DNA of 64,000 bases from CAIKZZ01 sp035604595 (GTDB lineage Bacteria > Pseudomonadota > Gammaproteobacteria > Steroidobacterales > Steroidobacteraceae). How positions within the stretch are numbered: position 1 is the stretch's first letter; each line of letters opens with the position of its first letter. A program made the position numbers and the translations under genes. Of this stretch, positions 42,352 to 53,320 are shown piece after piece. Location of the stretch: positions 124,001 to 188,000 of the forward strand of contig DATNIE010000017.1 of assembly GCA_035604595.1 (NCBI GenBank), read 5' to 3'. A model generated the notes under the pieces. It was given only the letters and a program-made list of their open reading frames with translations. It was not told where the DNA came from and did not search any database.

Positions 42352-42926
42352 CCGGGCTCGCGCGAGCGCCGCGGGTGACGGCGATCCTGGAGGTGACACA
42401 CGCAGCGAGGCTCGGGCCGGTGGTCCCCGCGCGACCCCGATCGTGGCGGCGCCCGCGGTGGGTCGGGACCGGGATCCGCCCGCGCGCATCGCGCGGCCTG
42501 TCGCTGGTCGAGGCACTCGTTGCGCTGGTCGTGCTGTCGGTTGGGCTGCTCGGGATTGCGGCTCTGTATGGGGAAAGCCTGTTGTCCGTCCGCACGGCGC
42601 TGCAGCGCTCGCAGGCGGTGCTGCTCGCGAGCGACCTCGCCGAGCGGATCCGCGCCAACCGCGGCGGCGGCCCGGCCTATGACGATGCGGTCTCGGGCCC
42701 TGGGGCCCTGACCACCGCATGCCGGCAAGGCGGGGGAGGCTGCTCGCCGGAGCTGATGGCCCGACACGACAAGGCGGAGTGGACGGCCGCGGTCAAGGCG
42801 GCGCTGCCGAGCGGCACTGGTGCCGTCGAGGTCGGCGGCCCGACGCACGGCACCTACACGATCACAATCCGGTGGACCGAGCCCGCGATGGGCCAGCAGG
42901 TCTACGCGCTGGGGTTCCAACCGTGA
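42348..42926 (+). CDS. PilV-like minor pilin, second set
   Basis: The mature sequence LSLVEALVALVVLSVGLLGIAALYGE has Glu5 and the GLLG break of PilV proteins. The full frame is 192 residues with a 50-residue leader from the ATG that overlaps the DUF4337 stop; a GTG at 42393 would shorten the leader to 35. Both are long for a prepilin leader. The globular part is short, with two cysteines (TTACRQ and GGCSP). It starts the right-hand operon, oriented away from the left set, and overlaps the next gene by four bases (GTGA). Confidence 0.82.
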   Translation: MTGLARAPRVTAILEVTHAARLGPVVPARPRSWRRPRWVGTGIRPRASRGLSLVEALVALVVLSVGLLGIAALYGESLLSVRTALQRSQAVLLASDLAERIRANRGGGPAYDDAVSGPGALTTACRQGGGGCSPELMARHDKAEWTAAVKAALPSGTGAVEVGGPTHGTYTITIRWTEPAMGQQVYALGFQP

Positions 42927-43906
42927 GGCGCGTACTCCGAAGGCCTGGAGTCGCGGCGGGTCGCGAGCGCGGGGTGAGCCTGATCGAACTCGTGGTCGCC
43001 ATGCTGCTCGGCATGCTGCTGCTCGCGGGCGCGGTGACCGTGTTCATGCAGGGTGACCGCACCTCGCGCACGGCAGCTCCGGTCTCGCGCCTGGAGGAGA
43101 CCCTGCGCGCTGCGTTCGATGCGCTCGATCCCGATATCCGCATGGCGAGCTACTGGGGGATGACGAACCGCGCGGAGCTCGTAACGGGTGCCGCGGGACC
43201 CGCCGCTCCCCGCACTGCAATCGATGCCTTGGTCCACAACAACTGCGGCGCCAACTGGACCGCGAACCTTGTGCAGTTCATCGATGCTCGGGACAAGGGC
43301 AAGTATGACCTGGCATGCCCGGCGAGCAACCCGACGCCGTGGTCGGACGTGCTGATCATCCGTCGTGCGAGCGCGAGCGCGACGACTCCGCGCGCCGGTA
43401 AGATTCAGATCCAGACGAACCGGCAGGCCGGCGAGATCTTCGCCAATGGAGTCGTGCCCCATGGATTCGGCCCGCCACCGCGCTCCGAAACGCACGACCT
43501 GATCGTCCGCGCGTACTACGTGGGCGCGGCTGCACCCAGCGCGGACGGACTTCCCCGGTTCGCGCTGCACGTTAAGACGCTGTCACAGGATGCGAGCGGC
43601 CAGCCCGGCATCATCGACACGATCGTGGCCCCCGGCATCGTCGACCTGCAGGTACAATTCGGCGTCGATACCGGTAGCGATAACAACGCCGCCGTGTACG
43701 TCAACCCCGGAGCGCCGGAGCTCGCCACTGGGCGCGTCGTGTCAGTGAAGCTTCGGCTCGCGGCAATCTCGGACCAGCCGGAGACCGGCGAGGTCAGCGC
43801 CGGGCAGCAGCTGCTCGGCGATTACGATTTCGGGCCGGCCAGCGACCACCGCCGGCGGATCGTCATGCAGAAGACCATTGCGCTGCGCAACGCGCAAGCA
43901 CCCTGA
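42923..43906 (+). CDS. PilW-like minor pilin, second set
   Basis: 327 residues from a GTG inside the preceding stop. The leader is 17 residues and basic; the cleavage site is ERG-VSLIELVVAMLLGMLLLAGAV with Glu5. The following SRLEETLRAAFDALDPDIRMASYWG is PilW-like (compare LMGDVIQESGYYP in the left copy), and a segment near residues 225-300 (VAPGIVDLQVQFGVDTG, VSVKLRLAAIS) matches the PilW C-terminus. Clearly a distant paralogue rather than a recent copy of the left pilW. Confidence 0.85.
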   Translation: MRRVLRRPGVAAGRERGVSLIELVVAMLLGMLLLAGAVTVFMQGDRTSRTAAPVSRLEETLRAAFDALDPDIRMASYWGMTNRAELVTGAAGPAAPRTAIDALVHNNCGANWTANLVQFIDARDKGKYDLACPASNPTPWSDVLIIRRASASATTPRAGKIQIQTNRQAGEIFANGVVPHGFGPPPRSETHDLIVRAYYVGAAAPSADGLPRFALHVKTLSQDASGQPGIIDTIVAPGIVDLQVQFGVDTGSDNNAAVYVNPGAPELATGRVVSVKLRLAAISDQPETGEVSAGQQLLGDYDFGPASDHRRRIVMQKTIALRNAQAP

Positions 43907-43908
43907 CC

Positions 43909-44367
43909 ATGCGCAGCACTCTGTCCACGACCCGTCGAGCCGGCACGCGCGCGCGCGGCGCGGCGCTGGCCGTCGGGCTCGTGCTCCTGCTCGTGCTCAC
44001 GGTACTCGCCGTCGCGAGCGTCCGCACCGCGCGGCGCGATGCGCGCCGATCCGCGGACCTCGCGTCCGAGACCGAGGCCATCGAGGCTGCTGAGCGCGCG
44101 ATCGGCCTCGCGATCCGAAGGACGGTTCCCAATCCGCGAGCGCCCCTCGTCACGGTTCCGGTCGCACAGTCGGGATCGAGCGGGGGCTACACGGTTGAGT
44201 TCAACCCCGCGAACGCCGTGACGGCCGTGGCGGGCGGCTTCAGCCTCGGCGAGGGCGTTGGTTTCACGGCCTTCCACGTCGATGTCATTGCGACGGGCAC
44301 CGCGCCTGGTGGTACGAGCGTGAGCGTCACGCAGAGTTACTACATCGTCGGGCCGCCGGGTGGCTAG
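43909..44367 (+). CDS. PilX-like minor pilin, second set
   Basis: 152 residues. After a 17-residue basic leader ending ARG comes AALAVGLVLLLVLTVLAVASV, without Glu5, then ARRDARRSADLASETEAIEAAERAI, the PilX pattern. The globular part is shorter than in the left PilX and contains no cysteines. It lies two bases after the PilW-like gene. Confidence 0.8.
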   Translation: MRSTLSTTRRAGTRARGAALAVGLVLLLVLTVLAVASVRTARRDARRSADLASETEAIEAAERAIGLAIRRTVPNPRAPLVTVPVAQSGSSGGYTVEFNPANAVTAVAGGFSLGEGVGFTAFHVDVIATGTAPGGTSVSVTQSYYIVGPPGG

Positions 44368-44406
44368 GTGCGATATGGCCGTCCGTCGGCACGCGGGGCT
44401 CGAACG

Positions 44407-46554
44407 ATGAAGGGCCTCGCGCCACGATCGCTCGTGTCACTGGGCTGCGTGTTGCTGCTCGGCGTGGTCGCGGCGGTTGCCAGTGCGGCACCGGGCGGGA
44501 GCAGGGCGTGCGTCGCAGCGAAGACCGCGACGACATCGACTGCACTGCCGTCGCCCACATTCGCCGTGGACCCCTTCAACCGGACGCGAAACCTCAATGA
44601 CCTCTATGTCGCGCGGCCGGGGTTCCCGGGCGGCGGTGAGCGGGCGGGTCGTCTGGAGAAGCTCCGGCTGCGATCCGACGGCGTCATCATCGACGGCAGC
44701 GGCAGCCCGGCCGTCGACGTCACGACCGGATCCGTCCGTCCGGACGCGCGTGGCCTGTGGCTCGATCCGACTGCCGACGATGGGGGCGCGGGGAGAATGG
44801 GCGCGAACGCCCGCGCGCGGGCCGGGGGCTGGACGGCGCCCCTCTACACCGACCTCAGGCTCGGCGCGCTCGCGCTCGGCGGCAACACCGTCGAGGTGGC
44901 GAATACACGGCTCACGCCGCGGCTGCTCGGGCTCGCTGCGGGCGACACCGCGGGGCGCGTCAGGCTCATCACTGCCGCGCTCGGCGCCGAGGGCGGGCCG
45001 GTCGGGCGGGCGCAGCCGGTGACGGTCGTCTACGGCGGCGCGCCGGCACGCCCGGCTATCGCGGATGCGGCGGTGCTGGTCGCGACCGACGACGGCCGTT
45101 TGCACGCATTCGATGCCCTCACAGGGCGCGAGCTGTGGTCGTTCGTGCCGCTCGAGGTGCTATCGCGGCCGAGCGCGCTCCACCCAGGCCCGCGTGTCAC
45201 TGCGATCGCGGGCGGTCTCGGTGGGAACATTCGCCTCTACCGGGACCAGGTGTCGGGCGGGGGCAGCATCGATCGGGCGGCGGGCGACCGGGTTTACCTG
45301 GTCTACGGCAGCGGGCGCGGCGGATCGGCCTACTACGGCTTCGATATCACCAGCAAGACATCGCCCGTACTGCTGTGGCGGGATGGGTCGGCGGAGCTTC
45401 CGTCCGTCGGCGAGAGCTGGTCGACGCCCGCGATCGCCAGGATTCGCATCGCGGGCACGCAGCAGAACTCGCAGCACCTCGTGGCGATCGTCGGCGGCGG
45501 CGACGACCCCGTCGGTGGTCATGGCAAGCCGCACGTCGCGCAACGGGGCAATGCGATCTACATGCTTGACCTCCTGTCCGGTGAACTCCTGTGGCATGCA
45601 GGACCCGGATCCGCCCGCGGCGCCGGGCGCAGCGCGGATCTGCGACTCGACAGGATGACGGAGGCAATCCCGGCCGACGTGCGGGTGCTCGACCTCATGG
45701 GCGATGGCTACGTGCACCGGATGTATGCGGTTGATACGGGCGGGCGCATCTGGCGTTTCGACATCCACAACGGTCAGCCTCCCGCGAGTCTCGTCACCGG
45801 TGGCGTATTCGCATCGCTCGGGGCGGCCGACGAGCCGCACTCCGCCACAGACGCGCGGGGCTTCTACCACGCGCCGGATGTCGCGCTGTTGCACGACCAC
45901 GGCAGCCTGTTCGTGCAGCTGTCGGTCGGATCCGGGCTTGGCGGCGCGCTCGGTGCGGGCGGGACCACCGAGTCACGCGTCCAACACTACTTCTATGGGG
46001 TCCGTGATTACGACCTGGGGCCCTTGCCGCAGGCCTCCTACGGGCCCGGCGGCTGGAACGCCTCCCGCGTTCTGACAAATCGCTCGCGGTTCGTCGATGC
46101 GACGATGAATCCGGCGCCGACGCTTCCGCCTGGCTCGGCCGGCTGGCGGATCGCGCTCGGCAAAGCCGAGGCAGTGCTCGGCGAGGCGCGGACCTTCGGC
46201 GCAGAGGTGTTCTTCACGACGTTCACGCCAGGCATCCCCGGCAAGGCCTGCGCCGCCGTGCGAGGCGAGGGCCGGCTGTACGTTCTCAACGCGCGCAACG
46301 GCGGGCGGCCCGGCAACCGCGCAGCGAAATACATGGACCTGCCGGCAACCAGCCTCGCCGCGACGGTCGAGTTTGCGTTCCCGAGCCCGGACGGTTTTGC
46401 CAGCCGAGTCGGCAGCGCAGGGCCCGGCTGCACCGAGGGTGGCGCGGCCTGCCGGCCGGACCCCGTGTGCCTTGTGGGCCTGACGAGCTGCGGCGCGCTG
46501 CCGGTCGTGGCGCCCGTGCGCACGACCTGGAGCCAGCGGGGCGTCGCTGACTGA
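44407..46554 (+). CDS. Short PilY1-like protein, propeller domain only
   Basis: 715 residues from the ATG at 44407, with a signal peptide (LVSLGCVLLLGVVAAVASA). It corresponds to the C-terminal propeller of PilY1: VLVATDDGRLHAFDALTGRELWSFVP, AGGLGGNIRLYRD, YYGFDITSKTSPVLLW and VHRMYAVDTGGRIWRFDI. The N-terminal lectin or VWA region is absent. The calcium loop reads DLMGDGYVH, so the third and ninth positions that are acidic in PilY1 are Met and His; calcium binding is probably lost. It closes the right-hand pilin operon. Confidence 0.82.
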   Translation: MKGLAPRSLVSLGCVLLLGVVAAVASAAPGGSRACVAAKTATTSTALPSPTFAVDPFNRTRNLNDLYVARPGFPGGGERAGRLEKLRLRSDGVIIDGSGSPAVDVTTGSVRPDARGLWLDPTADDGGAGRMGANARARAGGWTAPLYTDLRLGALALGGNTVEVANTRLTPRLLGLAAGDTAGRVRLITAALGAEGGPVGRAQPVTVVYGGAPARPAIADAAVLVATDDGRLHAFDALTGRELWSFVPLEVLSRPSALHPGPRVTAIAGGLGGNIRLYRDQVSGGGSIDRAAGDRVYLVYGSGRGGSAYYGFDITSKTSPVLLWRDGSAELPSVGESWSTPAIARIRIAGTQQNSQHLVAIVGGGDDPVGGHGKPHVAQRGNAIYMLDLLSGELLWHAGPGSARGAGRSADLRLDRMTEAIPADVRVLDLMGDGYVHRMYAVDTGGRIWRFDIHNGQPPASLVTGGVFASLGAADEPHSATDARGFYHAPDVALLHDHGSLFVQLSVGSGLGGALGAGGTTESRVQHYFYGVRDYDLGPLPQASYGPGGWNASRVLTNRSRFVDATMNPAPTLPPGSAGWRIALGKAEAVLGEARTFGAEVFFTTFTPGIPGKACAAVRGEGRLYVLNARNGGRPGNRAAKYMDLPATSLAATVEFAFPSPDGFASRVGSAGPGCTEGGAACRPDPVCLVGLTSCGALPVVAPVRTTWSQRGVAD

Positions 46555-46705
46555 TCGGTGGCGATGCAGGGCCGCTACGAGAGCCGAGGCTCGGCGCGGC
46601 CGGGCTGGGGCAGCTGCTTCCGGGAGTCCCTTCTGCACCTATATACTGAAGAACTTGTATCGGCCGGTGCGAGCGCGCCGCCCGGTCGTGCTTCTCTTGC
46701 GGCCC

Positions 46706-46790
<85 letters not shown>

Positions 46791-46804
46791 GAGGACAGCC
46801 CTGA

Positions 46805-48106
46805 ATGTTGGTTTCGGTAGAGTCGATCGGCGCCCTCGAGCGACGCCTCGAGGTATCGGTGCCGGCCGGCGAGGTCGAGCAGGCGGTCACTGCGCGCCTC
46901 AAGTCCTTCAGCCGCACGGCGCGCCTGAAGGGCTTCCGGCCGGGCAAAGCCCCGCTCGCGGTCGTCACGCGCCGCTTCGGCCCGCAGATCCGCGAGGAGG
47001 TTGTCTCCGAGCTCGTCCGCAAAACGCTCGGGGATGCGCTCACCGAGCACCAGCTCGCCCCGGTCGGCGGGCCGCGGATCGAACCGCTGTCGACCGCGAC
47101 CGGGCAGGACCTCAAGTACGCGGCCGTGTTCGAGGTCTACCCGACGGTCGAGCTCAGGGGGCTCGATACGATCGAGGTCATCCGCCCGACCGCCGACGTT
47201 GGCCCGAAGGACGTCGATGCGATGATCGAGAACCTCAGAAGCCAGCGACTGAACTACGTGCCGGCGACCCGCCCGGCCGCCGACGGCGATCGCGCGACGG
47301 TCGACTTCGAGGGCCGCATCGACGGGGCCCCGTTCGAGGGCAGCACCGGCCAGGGCGTGCCGGTGATCCTCGGTGCCGGCCGCATGCTCAAGGACTTCGA
47401 GGCGGGCCTCAAGGGCACCGGCGCCGGCGCAACGGTCACCGTTCCGGTCGAGTTCCCGGCCGACTATGGCAAGGCCGAGCTCGCGGGCAGGACCGCGGAG
47501 TTCACGATCGCGATCAAGAGCGTCGAGGAAGGCCAGCTGCCGCCGCTCGACGCTGCGTTCTGCGAGGCGTTCGGCGTGACCGACGGCGGCATCGAGCAGC
47601 TGCGGCGCGAGGTCGAGGACAACATGCGCCGCGAACTCGCCGACAACATTCGCGCACGGGTCAGGACCCAGCTGCTCGACAAGCTGCTCGCCGCCAATCC
47701 GTTCGAGGTGCCGCGGGTCGCCGTCGAGAACCAGATCCGGGCACTGCAGGTCGACTGGTTGCGGCGCATCGGTGCCAAGCCCGAGGATCTGAAGCAGGCC
47801 CCGCCCCGCGAACCGTTCGAGGAGGGCGCGAAGCGCCGCGTGGCGCTCGGACTTCTGGTCCGGGAGATCGTCCGGCAGGGGCACTTCGCGATCGATGCGC
47901 ACACGTTCGAGGAGCGCATCGAAGTGGCGGCGGCCGGCTACGCCGATCCCGAGGCCGCGGCCCGGCAAATCCGCGGGAGCGAGCAGCTGCGCTCCCAGCT
48001 CGAGGCCGGCGTGCTCGAGGACCAGGCGGTCGACTGGCTGCTCGGCCGGGTCAAGGTCATCGAGCAGCCGTCGACATTCAAGGAACTGATGAACTTCGGC
48101 GCCTGA
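46805..48106 (+). CDS. tig: Trigger factor
   Basis: This ribosome-bound chaperone and prolyl isomerase has 433 residues. The N-terminal ribosome-binding domain has the signature GFRPGKAPLAVV; the FKBP domain (about 150-245, DGDRATVDFEGRIDGAPFEG) follows, then the helical chaperone domain. It ends without the usual charged tail. It starts 14 bases after tRNA-Leu and 17 bases before clpP, the standard tig-clpP-clpX-lon order. Confidence 0.97.
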   Translation: MLVSVESIGALERRLEVSVPAGEVEQAVTARLKSFSRTARLKGFRPGKAPLAVVTRRFGPQIREEVVSELVRKTLGDALTEHQLAPVGGPRIEPLSTATGQDLKYAAVFEVYPTVELRGLDTIEVIRPTADVGPKDVDAMIENLRSQRLNYVPATRPAADGDRATVDFEGRIDGAPFEGSTGQGVPVILGAGRMLKDFEAGLKGTGAGATVTVPVEFPADYGKAELAGRTAEFTIAIKSVEEGQLPPLDAAFCEAFGVTDGGIEQLRREVEDNMRRELADNIRARVRTQLLDKLLAANPFEVPRVAVENQIRALQVDWLRRIGAKPEDLKQAPPREPFEEGAKRRVALGLLVREIVRQGHFAIDAHTFEERIEVAAAGYADPEAAARQIRGSEQLRSQLEAGVLEDQAVDWLLGRVKVIEQPSTFKELMNFGA

Positions 48107-48123
48107 GGCGCCGGGAGCACACG

Positions 48124-48762
48124 ATGAAGGTAACTGCGCAGCACCTCGTGCCGATGGTCGTCGAGCAGACGGCCAGAGGCGAGCGGGCCTACGACATCTA
48201 CTCGCGGCTGCTGAAGGAGCGCGTGATCTTCATCGTCGGTTCGGTCGAGGACCAGATGGCGAACCTCGTCGTCGCCCAGCTGCTGTTCCTCGAGTCGGAG
48301 AACCCGGAAAAGGACATCGCGCTCTATATCAACTCGCCGGGTGGCATCGTCACCGCCGGGCTCGCGATCTACGACACGATGCAGTTCGTCAAGCCCGACG
48401 TCACCACGATCTGCATCGGTCAGGCGGCGAGCATGGGCTCGCTGCTGCTCGCCGGGGGCGCCAAGGGCAAGCGCTACTGCCTGCCGCACTCGCGCGTGAT
48501 GATCCACCAGCCGCTCGGCGGCTTCCAGGGCCAGGCCACCGACATCGAGATCCACACCCGGGAGATCCTCGACCTGCGCGATCGTCTGAACCGGATTTTC
48601 TCGCTGCACACCGGCCAGCCGATCGACAAGATCAAGGTCGACACCGACCGTGACAACTTCATGAGCGCCGAGCAGGCGGTCAGTTACGGAATTGTTGACC
48701 ACGTCCTGGAAAAGCGCGGACAGCTGCCGGGGGACCTGAAAACGGGCGAGCCGAAATCCTGA
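48124..48762 (+). CDS. clpP: ATP-dependent Clp protease proteolytic subunit
   Basis: ClpP forms the double-ring serine protease chamber used with ClpX or ClpA. It has 212 residues. The triad is Ser103 (GQAASMG), His128 (MIHQPLGG) and Asp177, with the same spacing as E. coli. The N-terminal propeptide is short. A weak hairpin (GCGCCG/CGGCGC, 48763-48786) followed by TTTT could end part of the transcription before clpX, which has its own promoter. Confidence 0.97.
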   Translation: MKVTAQHLVPMVVEQTARGERAYDIYSRLLKERVIFIVGSVEDQMANLVVAQLLFLESENPEKDIALYINSPGGIVTAGLAIYDTMQFVKPDVTTICIGQAASMGSLLLAGGAKGKRYCLPHSRVMIHQPLGGFQGQATDIEIHTREILDLRDRLNRIFSLHTGQPIDKIKVDTDRDNFMSAEQAVSYGIVDHVLEKRGQLPGDLKTGEPKS

Positions 48763-48816
48763 GCGCCGGCGGCAGCTTAGCGGCGCGCGTTTTGCCCCGG
48801 ACCGCGACCGGCGTTT

Positions 48817-48845
48817 TTGCAGCGCCTGGCCTGCCGTGCTATATA
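48817..48845 (+). promoter_or_regulatory. Predicted clpX promoter
   Basis: TTGCAG (48817-48822), a 17-bp spacer and TATATA (48840-48845), about 57 bases upstream of the clpX ATG. It would let clpX be expressed independently of tig-clpP. Confidence 0.5.
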
Positions 48846-48901
48846 CCCGGGGTCTGGGACGGCCGGTTCGACCTGCTGCCCCTCCCGCGACGAGGATCTT
48901 A

Positions 48902-50227
<1,326 letters not shown>

Positions 50228-50251
50228 CGGCTCCGTGCGAGCCTCCCGAGA

Positions 50252-50282
50252 GCCTGGCGCCGCCGCGCGACGCCGGGCTTTT
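50252..50282 (+). terminator. Rho-independent terminator after clpX
   Basis: An 8-bp stem (GCCTGGCG with CGCCGGGC, one G-T pair), an 11-base loop and a TTTT tail, 25 bases after the clpX stop. It separates clpX from the lon promoter. Confidence 0.65.
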
Positions 50283-50337
50283 CGCTGTGTGCGGCCGGCG
50301 ATCGTGCGGCGGGTGTCGGCGGCACGCGGATCCGGAC

Positions 50338-50364
50338 CTTGTCACGAGGGGCGATTGCCCCCAT
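50338..50364 (+). promoter_or_regulatory. Sigma-32-like heat-shock promoter of lon
   Basis: CTTGTCA (50338-50344), a 14-bp spacer and CCCCAT (50359-50364). The -10 element is exact and the spacer is right for sigma-32; the -35 differs from CTTGAAA at two positions. It lies 80 bp before the lon GTG, in the place where E. coli lon has its heat-shock promoter. Confidence 0.6.
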
Positions 50365-50443
50365 TAGGTTATGCTGCAGATGCCTGGGCCCCTGACGGCC
50401 ACCCCCCTCGCCGCCGGGACCCGCTACACGTAAGGACCCCGCC

Positions 50444-52906
<2,463 letters not shown>

Positions 52907-53021
52907 CGGACCGTCGCCGGCTGCGGCGCGTGCTTCTCGAAAGGATTCCGATCAAGTAAGCTAGCTGGCTCTTCCGGAGGCTGCCCAGTGACGCGGGCGA
53001 CGCTCCGGCGGAGCCAGGTAC

Positions 53022-53097
53022 GGGTGCTTAGCTCAATTGGTAGAGCGTCGCCCTTACAAGGCGAAGGTCGGGGGTTCGAGACCCTCAGCACCCACCA
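53022..53097 (+). tRNA. tRNA-Val(TAC)
   Basis: 76 bases. The acceptor GGGTGCT pairs with AGCACCC, the anticodon loop CTTACAA gives TAC, and CCA is encoded. It lies 115 bases after lon. Confidence 0.96.
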
Positions 53098-53149
53098 GTT
53101 TGATGGGCGGGGGAGCAGCCCGGCGGTCCCCCACCCGATGATTGAATGT

Positions 53150-53226
53150 GGAGTGGTAGTTCAGCTGGTTAGAATACCGGCCTGTCACGCCGGGGGTCGC
53201 GGGTTCGAGTCCCGTCCACTCCGCCA
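53150..53226 (+). tRNA. tRNA-Asp(GTC)
   Basis: 77 bases. The acceptor GGAGTGG pairs with CCACTCC, the anticodon loop CTGTCAC gives GTC, the discriminator is G as expected for Asp, and CCA is encoded. Confidence 0.96.
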
Positions 53227-53272
53227 GTCTCCTTGAGGGCCGCTCGCGCTCCGGCGAGACGTCCGACTGACG

Positions 53273-53301
53273 ACGGCCGCGCCGACCCCGCGGCCGTTTT
53301 T
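53273..53301 (+). terminator. Rho-independent terminator after tRNA-Asp
   Basis: A perfect 8-bp stem ACGGCCGC / GCGGCCGT, a 9-base loop, and five T residues. It ends just before the ppiD ribosome-binding site, so ppiD must rely on read-through or a promoter overlapping this hairpin. Confidence 0.8.
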
Positions 53302-53320
53302 GCATCAGGAAGCGACGCAC

